A DNA stretch of 64,000 nucleotides from Epiperipatus broadwayi (Eukaryota > Onychophora > Udeonychophora > Euonychophora > Peripatidae). Positions 22,463-33,409 of the stretch are shown here, piece after piece. Every line of letters begins with the position of its first letter. Positions within the stretch are counted from its first letter, which is position 1. Position numbers and translations under genes: made by a program. Under the pieces are notes generated by a model. That model saw nothing but the letters and a program-made list of their open reading frames with translations, made no database searches and was not told where the DNA came from. The stretch lies in assembly GCA_028023455.1 (NCBI GenBank), contig JAQFVV010012416.1:2721767-2785766 (forward strand). Direction: 5' to 3'.

Positions 22463-23439
22463 GCACTGGATAGGATTTATTAAGCATTATCATCTGAATC
22501 TATTATTTACCAAAGCTTTCAGTAAGTAGCATAGATGTGGTGAAGGAAAAAGTGCGCTGCTGAAACATTCTTGTATTTATTGTTGTATTATTACATAATG
22601 CACTTCAAAAAAAAACCATTTGTTTAGTAACTAGTTCTCACTCAATATTTTTATTTATAACAATCAAATTATTAATCATGTAGAAGTTCATGTGATATTT
22701 GAGCATCAGAAATATCAAACAGATCTTTAAGCCCAGAATTGTTAGTTCTCAGAGTCTTCACTCTATTATGCATTGAATTACATAGGCTAACAAAAATTAT
22801 TAAATGGTTATCAAAAGTTTGTGCAGTGTTTGAGCACCAAAATAATAGATTGACCATTGGTCAAAGAACATTTAGCTTTTAAGCTCATCATGATACTAAT
22901 GCACGAAATCATTCGGGGCACCATTATTTATTATAACCAAGAATAAATAAAATATTCTAAGAGAAAATATTAATTATTTGTTAAAATCATAATTATATAT
23001 ATTTATCTTCAATATTTCCAGTTATTTACAGCAAAATTGATTTTATAAACATTTTTATTTCCATTATTTCACAAGTCAATAAACTCTCATTTTCATTAGT
23101 TAAATTGTATAGACATTTTTTTAAAACAAAATTTTTAAATTAAAAATTATGTTTTTGTCTTTTTTTGTCCGTTAAATTTTTATTTTAAAGTAATAATTTG
23201 TTTCCACGCTATTTTCACTTTGTCATAACTAAAGATGTTAAGTAATATTAAAATCTATGACGATCAATAGAAATATTGTGATGAGAGTCATTATAATAAT
23301 GGGAAAATAGGAAATGACAAAAAGAAATTACATTTTAAAATTCAATATATTTAAAAAAAAACAATTAAAAGGCATTCACTAATGGAAGTAATTTATAAAA
23401 CTAATTATGTATATTAAGTGAGGAGGTAAAATAGTCTTT
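22463..23439. other. AT-rich spacer, nothing recognised
   Basis: No gene or repeat supported. Confidence 0.35.
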
Positions 23440-23790
23440 AAATAGCCTATTACAACAAAAGATTCCCCAACAATTCTGCACAGAGAAATCATAAGATGTC
23501 AGTACTCACCAAATTTGGCAAAATGTCAGATAGTGAGGATTTAAGCTATTTTTTAATTCTTTTATTCTATAGCTAAAATTATCTAGGCATCCATTTACTA
23601 TCCATATTGTATGATTAGTTTGGTTGGCTATGGACAATGGCTTAAATGAAAACAATCTTAAACTTGATAAAAAAAATTAAAGCTTACTCAGCCTGGGTTT
23701 GAAGCCAGATTATAAACAAGCCAGAATGCTGTATTACTGATGCTCAGAACAGCCACTGTATTTATGTGACAATAATACATTGAAATTATG
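23440..23790 (+). repeat. Dispersed repeat family F copy
   Basis: Best-preserved copy: TAGCTAAAATTATCTAGGCA, CCATTTACTATCCA, and 3' GCCTGGGTTTGAAGCCAG, which is B-box-like. Same order and orientation at 10.96, 34.42 and 35.05 kb. Probably an old SINE-like family. Confidence 0.4.
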
Positions 23791-23841
23791 AGTGTTGAGA
23801 ATTAAAGTGTAAAAATGTTCACTTATATCATGTGTTTTCAG

Positions 23842-24020
23842 GCTTGGGGAAAGATGGCAGTTTAGTTAGAAGAGTTACAGAAATAACCTCATACTATTTT
23901 ACTCACAATACATTAAAGATTTCAGATTTTAATGAAAGTGCTAAAATACAGTGTGTTAAGGAAGAACATAGTGCTTCAGCTTGTTTACAAAAATTAATAT
24001 ATATATATATATATATATCT
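23842..24020 (+). CDS. Possible exon remnant, function unknown
   Basis: A pyrimidine-rich tract ending TGTGTTTTCAG (to 23841) is a credible splice acceptor. The frame that follows is open for about 55 codons with balanced composition (GLGKDGSLVRRVTEITSYYF...) before running into TA repeats and a stop at 24021. I do not recognise the protein and see no convincing donor site, so it may equally be chance in AT-rich DNA or a truncated pseudogene. Confidence 0.2.
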
Positions 24021-24552
24021 TAGATAAAGATGATTTGAATGCCTTCTCTTGTAGCATTTATCATAAAATAAACTTGTTTAGAGCTATTAGCATACTCTTT
24101 ATTTTATATATTTGTAAATGTAAGTTTTATAAGTCATGCAATATATGATTTGATTGTATTACTATTATTAATTTGCTGTTGGAGGCTTTAGATAAATTAA
24201 ATTGCTAAGCCTATGTATCTGAATGAAGTTCAGGCCTATATAGTGTTTTCAGTAGGAGAGCTGAATTTAAAGACATGTAGATGTCTAAACACTTCAGATA
24301 CTCTTATTAAAAATTAACCATTAGATAAATGCTTAACTTGAGTTGGTTTGTTGAATATGGTGGTATCCCAGCTCCTCACTGACGAGAGCCATAGCTCAAA
24401 ACTGGTCTGGGCATGGGGACAATCCTAGATAAAGATGATATGAATGCCTTCTTTTGTAGCACATCATAAAAAAGCTTGTTTAGAGTTATTAGTATGCTCT
24501 TTATTTTACATATTTGTAAATGCAAGCTATATAATTCATGTGATATATATCT
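24021..24552 (+). mobile_element. Family C element, head-to-tail partial dimer
   Basis: A segment of about 125 bp (TAGATAAAGATGATTTGAAT ... CATGCAATATATGA) at 24021-24145 recurs at 24426-24552, period 405 bp, in direct orientation. A hammerhead (24365-24420) sits just before the second copy. The 3' segment (AAGCTTGTTTAGAG..TTTGTAAATGCAAGC..CATGTGATATAT) is related to that of the family C copies at 27.4 and 45.5 kb. Flanking ATATATATCT on both sides may be a target-site duplication but is low-complexity. A partial tandem dimer with one ribozyme per unit is the retrozyme pattern. Confidence 0.55.
24365..24420 (+). ncRNA. Hammerhead ribozyme, near-complete (family C-like)
   Basis: CTGACGA (24379-24385), stem II GAGC/GCTC with loop CATA and the canonical G10.1-C11.1 pair, AAAA in place of GAAA, palindromic-type stem III ACTGGT, H17 = C, then TGGG pairing with CTCA and TCCCA pairing with TGGGGA across an internal loop. 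Only G12 deviates. That residue is catalytic, so this copy is probably inactive. Confidence 0.55.
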
Positions 24553-24748
24553 TGATTATATATATATATACATATATATATATATGTAATATAAAAATCA
24601 ATATATAAAAATACAGTACAATTTATATAAATTATATTCTTTTAGAAGTACTTTCGACTATACACTTTGTAGTCTTTATCAACTATATAACGTTGAATAA
24701 TCAAAACGAGACAACCCTTAACAATACCCATAGTTCAATACAGATTTC

Positions 24749-25000
24749 CTACAATTCTGTTATCTTAACATTTGATGACTGGCGATTCATTAACATTTGA
24801 CGATTTCTTGAAATTAACATAGCCTCTTTTATTTTACGTTTATTATGACAACGTTCAATTTGAATAATTTTCATATTTTTATAATCAAATTTAAATCCAT
24901 ATTGACAAGATTTATTATGATCAAATATAACAGATGATGAAGGTTTATTTACATCTGTTCCATATTGATTCTCTTTTTGAATTCTATTATATAAAAGCAT
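24749..25000 (-). pseudogene. Penelope C-terminal remnant (left copy)
   Basis: An 83-codon frame aligns with the last quarter of the Penelope-like protein at 50.9-52.0 kb: SSSVIFDHNKSC, KFDYKNMKI, RCHNKRKIKEAMLISRNR and NRQSSNVKI match SSSVFFDHEKTC, KFNFENVKI, RNHSKRKIKEAIFINRNK and NRQASNIKI. This is the end of the GIY-YIG endonuclease; the YIG motif and the whole reverse transcriptase are lost by truncation. Confidence 0.75.
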
Positions 25001-25161
25001 ATGGATTTAAATTTGATTATAAAAATATGAAAATTATTCAAATTGAACGTTGTCATAATAAACGTAAAATAAAAGAGGCTATGTTAATTTCAAGAAATCG
25101 TCAAATGTTAATGAATCACCAGTCATCAAATGTTAAGATAACAGAATTGTGGGAAATCTGA
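25001..25161 (+). pseudogene. Penelope C-terminal remnant (right copy)
   Basis: Mirror copy of the left arm frame, from GFKFDYKNMKI to VKITELWEI, ending at a TGA at 25159. It differs from the left copy by a few substitutions (NHQSSN against NRQSSN). An upstream ATG in the ORF lies in the opposite arm and is not a real start. Confidence 0.7.
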
Positions 25162-25341
25162 ATTGAACTATGGGTATTGTTAAGGGTTGTCTCGTTTTGA
25201 TTATTCAACGTTATATAGTTGATAAAGACTCCAAAGTGTATAGTCGAAAGTACTTCTAAAAGAATATAATTTATATAAATTGTACTGTATTTTGATATAT
25301 ATATTGATTTGTATATTACATATATTGTGAAACGAATACAG

Positions 25342-25435
25342 ATATCAAACTTTATTATATATATATAACAAATATAATGTCTATATTCATATCAAACTTT
25401 ATTATATATATATAACAAATATAATGTCTGTATTC
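25342..25435 (+). repeat. Two-copy 47-bp tandem repeat
   Basis: ATATCAAACTTTATTATATA followed by ACAAATATAATGTCT occurs twice in tandem, second copy from 25389. Confidence 0.85.
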
Positions 25436-25697
25436 AATGAGTTTAACAGAATTGAAAAGTTCAAGAATAATGAAAGCAGTTATATGACATCATAAAATAT
25501 GGTGCAACTTTATTATAAACAACATCAATACTCTGTAATAAAATTATCCATATTAGGGGTTTTAATTCAAAAAGTTATTTTAATTTATATAATTGATAAA
25601 TATAACACATTTTAAAAATATATAAACAAATTTGGAGTGATATCAGCTTTGATTACAGTATAATAAAACATTCATTAAATTGGCAAATGTTTCTGCA

Positions 25698-25740
25698 GTG
25701 TGATGCATTTCGGGAATTATCCTTCATTAGCTACTTTGTG
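25698..25740 (-). ncRNA. Degenerate hammerhead-like stem-loop
   Basis: On the minus strand CTAATGA (25724-25730) precedes a short stem (GGA/TCC), then CGAAATGCATC with palindromic ATGCAT as stem III and C as H17. G5 is A and stem I does not pair convincingly, so it is a relic at best. Confidence 0.3.
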
Positions 25741-25745
25741 GTGAT

Positions 25746-27069
25746 TCCAACATTCTTTGGGAATGGAGATGATAAATCTTCAGATTGGTTTTAATTTATA
25801 CACTAATTGGATTACAGTGAAGCCTGAATCCATTATTTATTAAGGGACTACAGAAAATAAATGGTAGGCATGAAAATAACAATAGTAGTAATAATATTGA
25901 AAATGATAAACAAGAACAATTTAATGATTAGTCAATCAATAGTAAGGATAGGCTCTTCAGAAGTCAGGGTACCTAAAGAAAGGACCAAATCTTTGTCAGA
26001 ACAAGAATGCTTCACTATACCCCAGTCCTATCATTTTCTATTTACTTTTATCCAATTCATTTTTTTTTGTTTTTATAAATCAATTATCATAATCTATATC
26101 CCTAGTTATATAATCTGTAATGACTTAATCATTCAAATTGCAATTACAGATGCTGAATTGATAAATTTTCATTGTCATATCTCTTTAGTATAATTTATAG
26201 TTCAAAACATTGGTTTGTTTGTATATATATAACTTAAAACAAAAAAAAAAACTATTATATAAGTTAATAGATCAGGAAAGTCAATTAGCAATTGTTTTCC
26301 TGGCAATATCAAAAGATAAAAGTTATCCTTGTTTTACATGGATATAACCTCTTTATTTCTATTTTTTATTAAGTTAAAAATCCATGAAAATATCTAATTT
26401 AATATTATATATATAATTATAAAATCACAGTAGTTGCATATATTGATTAAAAACTAGGATTCATATAAATTACTGCAAAAATCATAGTACTTTATAAATT
26501 CAACTTGTCTTGAGTAGATAAATATATACATTCATTAGATTATATGCAGATACTTTATATTTATGTTCTGTAACAAACTTAACTTATAATTTTATAATTA
26601 ACAGAAGAGAGATGAAATGGTAGAGATTTTTACTGACAGAGAATTGAAAGGCTGAACATAGTGGAGCAGATTGTATTCATAATATATAGAAATATCTAAC
26701 TATCAAAATATGTATGGAAATTCAGGTATTCAATGCATCTAGATCAGTTGACAAGTAAAGATTGCTTATAAAATATATATGTAGTGAGAGCAAGTATTCT
26801 GGAATTTTTATATATATAAATAATTGTGATCTAATTGAAATTGGGTGAGAGGTGCATCGATAAAAATGCTGCTTGGTTACATTGTTTTAAAAAAAACTCT
26901 TTAAAATTATGATTCAAGGTTTTATAAACTTTTCATAACCTTTGATTTAGAAGTCTAATTTTATGCAATGACAACAAAGAAAAACTAAGATATTTTCACA
27001 ATTGCTATTATCATATTGTAGACATAGTATGCAAACATGTCATGTGATATGGCTATTTATCAAAAGCTT
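25746..27069. other. AT-rich spacer, nothing recognised
   Basis: An open frame of 110 codons at 25861-26193 has no motif and low-complexity hydrophobic ending; I do not support it as a gene. Confidence 0.35.
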
Positions 27070-27500
27070 TTCTCAGTGTTTTGTCCATTTTGACACAGTG
27101 TGGTGCAACCTTTTATTCTTTCTTTTACTTTATTAAATAAACAAAGAGCTTTGCTAATTGTTCAACAACCTTTGCGATAAATGCTTAGCAAGAGAAAGCA
27201 TTTAAAATGTCTCTATCTGAAAACCGCCACCCCAATCCCCTGACCAATGGTTTCATGTTTTTGGCACTCCTCAGAGTGTGCTAGGATAGCTTCAGACCCT
27301 AGATCTAAAAATACTAACCCAAAGCCAGCATTTATCTAAGAGTTGACTATTGAGTAGAAAATCTGAAATTTTCAGATAGAGATATTTTAAATGCTTTCAC
27401 TTGCTAAGCATTTATCTCAAAGCTTGTTGAGCAATTAGCAAAGCTCTTTGTTTATTTTTTGCAAGCTTAAAAAAGAAGTGGGGTCATGTGATATATGACT
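27070..27500. repeat. Family C foldback
   Basis: Left arm (minus orientation) and right arm (plus) share GATAAATGCTTAGCAAG / CTTGCTAAGCATTTATC, CAAGCTT and AGCAATTAGCAAAGCTC blocks and end in CATGTGATAT. The left part carries a hammerhead core on the minus strand (27226-27300). The right copy is truncated upstream of it. Another head-to-head snapback. Confidence 0.65.
27226..27300 (-). ncRNA. Decayed hammerhead ribozyme (family C)
   Basis: On the minus strand CTGAGGA (27268-27274), a stem II weakened to GTG..CAT by an A-rich loop, GAAA (27251-27254), stem III ACCATTGGT and H17 = C at the GGTC site (27242-27245). The core boxes are consensus, but stem I pairs poorly (ACACT against AGGGG), so activity is doubtful. 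Confidence 0.5.
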
Positions 27501-27960
27501 TTTTTATATTAAGTGAAACAAATATTGTACTATAATAGAAACACTTCAATAACAGGAATACAATAAAGTAAACCAGAATAGAATAAAAGTGTTGTACATG
27601 AGCACATACAGAAGTGCTTCAGTAAATTAAAGCTTATTCATAATTCTCTCTGATGAAACATTACTTTGGTTGGAGAACAAAGAATACTATATATTATTTC
27701 AAATTAAAAAACTATAACTGTAATAAAATATAACAATCCCTAGCAATGGATAGAGACATACATGAATGTAAGAAATGTTTGCAATGAATTAAAACATAAG
27801 AGTTTGTAGCTATAGTTGCTACATTTATAAAATAATTCATTTATTCTTCCATTATTTTTTCCAAATTGGCTACACTATAAGTGTAAATAGTAGAAATTTC
27901 TTATCACATTATATATCCAATCAATTTCATGCACTTTTTTTAATTAATCACTTTATTTAA
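27501..27960. other. AT-rich spacer
   Basis: Nothing recognised. Confidence 0.35.
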
Positions 27961-28070
27961 ACTGATAGATTCAGCTGTTCAACAGCCTTCTTCAGAGGTT
28001 ATAACTTGTAGCACATGGTTTAACTTTTGCTGTCTGAAGAAGACTTACAAATAATCAAAACTTTTAGCTT
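27961..28070. repeat. Small foldback with Penelope-type stem-loops
   Basis: CTGAAGAAG occurs on the minus strand (27987-27995) and on the plus strand (28034-28042) facing outward. The plus copy is followed by a short stem and CAAAAC, like the degenerate hammerhead-like relics at 7.6 and 20.0 kb. Probably a decayed head-to-head Penelope or SINE copy. Confidence 0.35.
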
Positions 28071-28487
28071 AATAAGGATTTTAATAATGAAATTTTCATA
28101 GTATTTAAGTGCATATGTGATTTATTATTACTATTTATACTTAATATAACTGATTGAGCATAATTCTCATCAATAGTGTTTTCAAGTTTATATTTGGCTC
28201 ACAGAAAGGATGTCATAGCATAACGATGATTTGTCAATGATCAATGTAATAAAATATATTCAAGAAATGATAAATCTAGGAGAAAATCATAATATTTATA
28301 TATAGCTAATTCTAGGACCAAATGTAAGCAGATGAATAACATGCAAAAAAAAATGAAATATGAACATTGAATTTATATATCAATACTAAGATTCTCCTTC
28401 AAACTATAAAGGGAGAATTTTACATTTTAATAGTCTCTTATAGAGACGTTTTATAAATTTAATTCAAAAATATATTTAATTGATATT
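28071..28487. other. AT-rich spacer
   Basis: Nothing recognised. Confidence 0.35.
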
Positions 28488-28765
28488 CATTATCATCATC
28501 ATTACTTTCAACCATCATCGATCCATTGCAGGATGATGGTCTCTTCAAGTTTAATCCATCTTTGATCTCTAGCCTCTCTTCTCCACATCACCCTAGTACA
28601 CTTCTTTATTTTATCCATCCATCTCACATGTTGTAGCTTTCTAGGTCTTTTACAATCTTTTGGAATCCAGTTTAAGATTCCAACTGTCTATCTATTATGA
28701 TCTCTTCTAGCAATATGACCAGCCCAACTCTATTTCAGTCTCTGAATTTTTTCAATGATGTCAAT
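28488..28765 (-). mobile_element. RTE LINE 3' fragment
   Basis: Matches the last ~90 codons of the RTE ORF on the minus strand, with an interrupted (ATC)n tail at about 28490-28502. 5' truncated and more diverged than the 34.1 kb copy. Confidence 0.8.
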
Positions 28766-28852
28766 TGATATTACTAATAAATAATAATTCAAATTCCAAT
28801 TTAATTCAAACTACAAAAAAAAATCTTAATGTTGAATTTAGAGACCTTAGGT

Positions 28853-29218
28853 CAGCGGTCGGCAACCTTTTAGATATTGCGAACAATTAACATAATTTTT
28901 GAAGGTCCAATTAATACGAGCATTGAGTTTGATATACATATGTATTTATTTATATATTAGTAATTTTAACACAAGGGCCATAGTCAAATTTGATGCGTAA
29001 TCAATTGTACAGAATTCTGTATTCTTACTTTGTTACTTTTTCTATGCCACTGACCGAGTAAGGATTAATTAAATACCTTTGAAATAGATGCTTTGCAAGT
29101 TACAGTGATATTTTGTAACAAACCAATTAGCAATACAATGTTCTTGTTTTATTTTGCATATAAATACAGCTTAAACAAAAAATATTATTTATTTTTTTAT
29201 ATGTCAAGGCGTTGATCG
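28853..29218. mobile_element. hAT-type MITE
   Basis: Begins CAGCGGTCGGCAACCTTTT, a hallmark hAT terminal inverted repeat. It is flanked by CCTTAGGT (28845-28852) and TCTTAGGT (29219-29226), an 8 bp duplication with one mismatch, the length hAT transposases make. The right end (AAGGCGTTGATCG) is an eroded match to the left end. 366 bp, no ORF; non-autonomous. Confidence 0.6.
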
Positions 29219-29226
29219 TCTTAGGT

Positions 29227-30854
29227 TATAACATCCAGAGTTTTTTTTTTATTATTTAAATGACACAATTATATGTTACTTGTCCCTCTTTTAAACAAAG
29301 TCATATCACCTTTCTTTGTTAATGATTTTTACCAACTGATCCATACAATTTAATACAGTGGACAATTGACAGAGAGCCCATCATGTCACTCTGATTTATG
29401 AAATAACACATGACTTCTTAAGCAGCCAATTATATGGGGGTTTTTTTCCTCCAACTCAACCACTTTCAACAGACAATTTTTTTTCCAATGAAATTTGTAC
29501 TCATTCTATTCAACAGTTCTACTGGTCTAGCATTATTATTATTTTATATTTTCCCCTACTTTATTTCAAATTCTAAGAGATATAATTTTCAATACCATTT
29601 ACGCTTTTGCCATATTGTCAAATTCTAAACACCATATAAAGGTGTAACCCAACATCCTGCCTTTATATAAAGTCTAATTAGCTATTTTGATTTTCACTCT
29701 CATTTCTTTAGTAGTTATCATTAGTCAATCATCTAACTTCCTACAATTTTAAAATTAATACAGTTGTTTTATAACATAATATAGTATTATACTCTTCTTA
29801 GTTTAGTTATAAAAAATAAAATGATTACTGATATGCAAATAATTTACCAACCTTATATTTTGTTAATTAATCACTGCTATATACAATAATTGTTTTTTGT
29901 TGCATTTGGTAAATAACTGACTCTAGTCATATGACCAAAGCTCAACAATGTACTTGAATGTCACATGACCTACCAAAACAATAACCATTTGAATATTTAT
30001 TTACCCATTGTTAATTTTGAAATCAATGCATGAATATATAGACCAATTAATCTTCAATTTTATTTTTTTCCATAATGAATGTAATACTATTCAATATAAG
30101 TATGACATTTAAAGCATACACACAGATATATTTTGATTTATGTCCATCACCATATCAAAAATTGTGATAAAGATTCCATAATCCTTCACTATTCATATCT
30201 CAACACAATAAAAATTCATGATAATGATTTTTGATTTTAGTGCTAGCAAGTTTCACTTTCTGAACTGTTGCAACAATTACTCATACCCACACAAAATGGG
30301 CTCACATACTCCATATGAGATTTTATAATTTTCTTGTGTGTCAAGAAGCATCATGTCTTTTTAATCCAAATGTGATACTCACTATTAAAAAAAACATAAA
30401 ACTCATTGAAAATTTTAAAATGCTAGATTGCAAAAAAATGTGATGAAATATCTGAATTACATCTCATTTAGATTTTTTTATAATGCCCATTAATCAAGAC
30501 CCCTGTTAATTTTATACCAGATTATTCACCTGCTTTCACTTCTTCTTTCCCCAATTCTCTTTTATTTATTGCTTGCAGCATTTCTACAATATTTTTTAAA
30601 CAGCACCCCCCTCCCCTAGATTTTCGCAAATATAATCCAATCAAAACTTCGGTACAATAGTACTGCTAATTACCCACTGATGAATCTGGATAATATATCT
30701 TTTATACTCATTACCTGTAAAAATCTGTGTTTTAACATATACATACAAACATAGACATGCACGCACACACACACCAAACACAGCATTATATAATTCTTTT
30801 AACGTACATTTAACATTAGCTTTAGAGTAATGAAATAGAATTCTAGAAATATAT
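29227..30854. other. AT-rich spacer with (AC)n
   Basis: No gene. A short ACGCACACACACACC microsatellite lies near 30755-30772. The 64-codon open frame at 29434 is T-rich and has no motif. Confidence 0.35.
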
Positions 30855-30868
30855 TAATAGCATTATTA

Positions 30869-31315
30869 ATATATTGTAAGGCTTAAACCTGCATTTATAT
30901 ATGTAATATATGCGGGATTCGAACTCAGACTTTCACACGACCCACTACTCTCAGTGCCATCTCATATTGCTGACCCACCTGATCACGCATATGTTTAAAT
31001 GATAAATAATCACCAATATACGTATTTCATGCTAAACCAGCAATCATCAGTTGGTCTAGATCACTATTCTCACACACACATATAATCAGTGCTCAGCTTT
31101 AGATCAAGATAGCCAATCTTCATACTTTAATGGACAGGCTTCAAACTATTCCAACTCACAACTCTTCAGCCTTCCATTTCATTGAAAATCTGATGATGGA
31201 ACGTTCAAAGCCCTTATTAGTGCCAAGGTTGTCATCCTACCCATGTTGACATATTAGTCATTCTGACCTTTCATGTACAGGAGAATAATCCATTTATACA
31301 GCTGAGCACTGATTA
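30869..31315 (-). mobile_element. Family A hammerhead element
   Basis: Near-complete unit on the minus strand with 3' terminus at 30869, B-box-like GAGTTCGAATCCC (30914-30926) and A-box-like TGGCACTGAGAG upstream, then the ribozyme and about 250 bp of 5' part. At the right end (about 31299-31315) a short piece of the element (AGCTGAGCACTGATTAT) is present inverted, a snapback. Flanked by TAATAGCATTATTA (30855-30868) and TAATAGTATTATTA (31316-31329), a 14 bp duplication with one mismatch. Confidence 0.75.
31001..31069 (-). ncRNA. Type I hammerhead ribozyme (family A)
   Basis: Core and both inner stems are identical to the 8.65 kb copy: ACCAA-CTGATGA, TGCT/AGCA stem II, GAAA, palindromic ATACGTAT stem III, A at H17, TTGGT. 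The extended part of stem I is kept with one change (GTGATC for GTAATC). Predicted cleavage is on the minus strand between 31018 and 31017. Confidence 0.75.
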
Positions 31316-31329
31316 TAATAGTATTATTA

Positions 31330-32183
31330 TAAATGAGAGCACTTAAGCACCTCTCTAGTAGTTTATTATTTAAGTAATATAAAAGATATTAATCAATTAT
31401 ATATATATAGTAAATACTTTAACTAAAAACGTCTATAATATTATAAAGCTAGGAATAATTCCAATTGTAAACTAAAATTATATAACGTAAATACGTCAAA
31501 ACCTTTTAAACTTTATTCTTACTTTTGCTGGCAAACATTTGCAATGGCAAATTTAAATCTTAATTTAATTTCAACAATTAAATTATTTTCCTTTTTATAG
31601 TAGAAATTGCAACAATGTCAAAAGAAATAACTTATGTAAGTTGATTTTCCCTTGGATAATAAATAATGTTTTCAAATTTTATAAGTTAAAAGGAGATAAT
31701 TTAAATATATTTTGATATTTTCTACGAATTGTTTTTTATTCATATAAATAATGGAGTAAACTGGATATCATTTTCAAAAATATAGTTTAGAGCAATGATA
31801 TGATGACGAATTTTAGAAGTGACGATCCATCGATCACCGCTCAATTTTGACCCTTCCACTACTCAAATTTTATGTGAACTCCAAATTAACAAATCAATCA
31901 ATTTTTTATTAGTAAATTTAAGATTATTTCTAATAATTGTGATTATTTGCATCATAAGTGGATGTTCTCGTTTGATTACTTGAGCAGTTGTGATCATATC
32001 TATTAGCCATCGATATACTTAATCAATGTACAATTTATGCAAAATAATGATAGAATTAAAGCTTTTAATAAGATCTCAACGAATTTCTCTACTAAGGTAA
32101 AATAACTACCAATTACTTGATAAAGGAGTAAAACATCACATGACCACCTCCTCTTATGCTTGTGTATAACTGTTGTTAAAACA
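31330..32183. other. AT-rich spacer
   Basis: Nothing recognised. Confidence 0.35.
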
Positions 32184-32513
32184 GACAAAACTCACTATAT
32201 ATATATTGCCACACACAGCAAGCAGAGTAATCAATGGATTCCAGAAGGCTTGTGCATAAAATCCCCATCTAGTGCCTACTCATCCAATATTCCCAGATTA
32301 GTTTCTGGCTTGTGGCTTTCGTCACATCTAGGTGCAGTGCTCTCATATCCAAAGCTCCTTACTCACGAAGTCCACAAGCCAGAAATTAGTCTGGGGATAT
32401 TGGATAAGTAGGCACTAGATGGGGGTTTTATGCACAAACCTTCTGGCATCCATTGATTACTCTAGCTTGCTGTGTGTGGCAATATATATATATATATAGT
32501 GAGTTTTGCCTGT
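32184..32513. repeat. Family B foldback, nearly symmetric
   Basis: Left arm (from CAGACAAAACTCACTATAT, minus orientation) and right arm (to ATAGTGAGTTTTGCCTG) are almost complete family B copies head to head, about 150 bp each. Both hold a hammerhead region; the right arm's is described separately. The left one has GTGACGA for CTGANGA and AATC at the cleavage site. Confidence 0.8.
32346..32406 (+). ncRNA. Decayed hammerhead ribozyme (family B)
   Basis: ATCCAA/TTGGAT outer stem I, CCTTA/TGGGG inner stem I, CTCACGA (G5 changed to C), stem II region AGTCCACAAGCCA, GAAA, stem III ATTAGT, GTC cleavage triplet. The G5 change should abolish cleavage. Confidence 0.6.
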
Positions 32514-33159
32514 TTTAAAGGAATAAAAACAGCTGCCTTGTGAAACAACATTATCTGAATAAACAATTACATTAATGTATTTATTACAATGCTATATTAA
32601 CTTTTCACATCACAATTATAGGATAAATGCATGAAATTTGAATTTGTGCTGAAGAATGATAATGTATATAAACAATTTATTACATACATCTGTATTATAT
32701 TTCTAATAAAAATGCAATTTGACTTTTAAATTTTGTATTTTTAATTTTAGATCAAACAATGATAATTGTTATGTAATATTAATATTATTTACATTCTTTA
32801 TTACTTTTACAATGCTTTTTACAATCCATTATTGATGGTTTTGATTGCACCACCAATGTTCTTCAGAACTTCTACTTATATTTTCAAATCTTAACTGTTA
32901 TCTATTCAATAAGAAAGATAAAGTTATAATACTTCATAAAAATTATAACTGTTATCATATTTATTAAAATCATTATTACAGTATTAAACAATATTAAAAT
33001 CTGCAATGTGAGACTGAAGAATCTCAATCTCAATTACTCTAACTAGTAATATATTATGGGATAGAAATTTTTGTGTTCTTCGTATAAAATCATCAAATAG
33101 AAAACTCGAGAAAATGACCACCTTTTTTTCACAACACAGCATAACAAACTACTTCAGTT
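32514..33159. other. AT-rich spacer
   Basis: Nothing recognised. Confidence 0.35.
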
Positions 33160-33325
33160 TATAAACAATGAGGATTGCCAATTCCTCTACAAGCTTTATG
33201 ATAAATGCTTAGCCAGAGCCAGCACTTAAAATATTTCTGTCATGAACCCCTTCCCAAACTTCTGATCATGGTTTCGTGCTTTGGCATTCCTCAGAGAGGT
33301 GTCAGGCTAGGTTCAGACCTTTTAT
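33160..33325 (-). repeat. Family C element, single copy
   Basis: Minus-strand copy with GGTCTGAACC (B-box-like), hammerhead, GCTGGCTCTGGCTAAGCATT, and CAAGCTT..AGGAATTGGCAATCCTCATTG-type 3' part, colinear with 45.3-45.5 kb. Confidence 0.65.
33241..33319 (-). ncRNA. Hammerhead ribozyme, partly decayed (family C)
   Basis: CTGAGGA, stem II TGC/GCA with loop CAAA, GAAA, stem III ACCATGAT (one mismatch to the palindrome), H17 = C, stem I CCTCT/AGAAG, and a distal closing stem TGAACC/GGTTCA. The 10.1/11.1 pair is A/C. Core residues are otherwise consensus. Confidence 0.5.
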
Positions 33326-33409
33326 TATATTTATATTCATAAGATTTTAAAATGATGTGTCATGATAATATTTCTTTAGAATGAATAAAAAAAGTGAATG
33401 GCTTTAGTG

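Larger units (their letters stand above)
24570..25335. mobile_element. Penelope-like element, head-to-head palindrome 1
   Basis: Two 5'-truncated copies of the C-terminal part of a Penelope-like element face away from a common centre. The left copy (minus) extends 100 bp further (24901-25000) than the right copy, which starts at 25001. Each ends in a GTCGAAAGTACTTCTAAAAG stem-loop and an outer TA-rich tail. Arms are nearly identical but differ at single bases (for example ACTACAAAG against ACTCCAAAG), so this is not a simple read artefact. Confidence 0.75.

Noticed and set aside
31190-31215. Another hammerhead in family A (CTGATGATGGAACGTTC, also antisense at 8503-8528)
   Set aside because: CTGATGA is present on the opposite strand from the real ribozyme, but no GAAA box and no loop in the would-be stem II.
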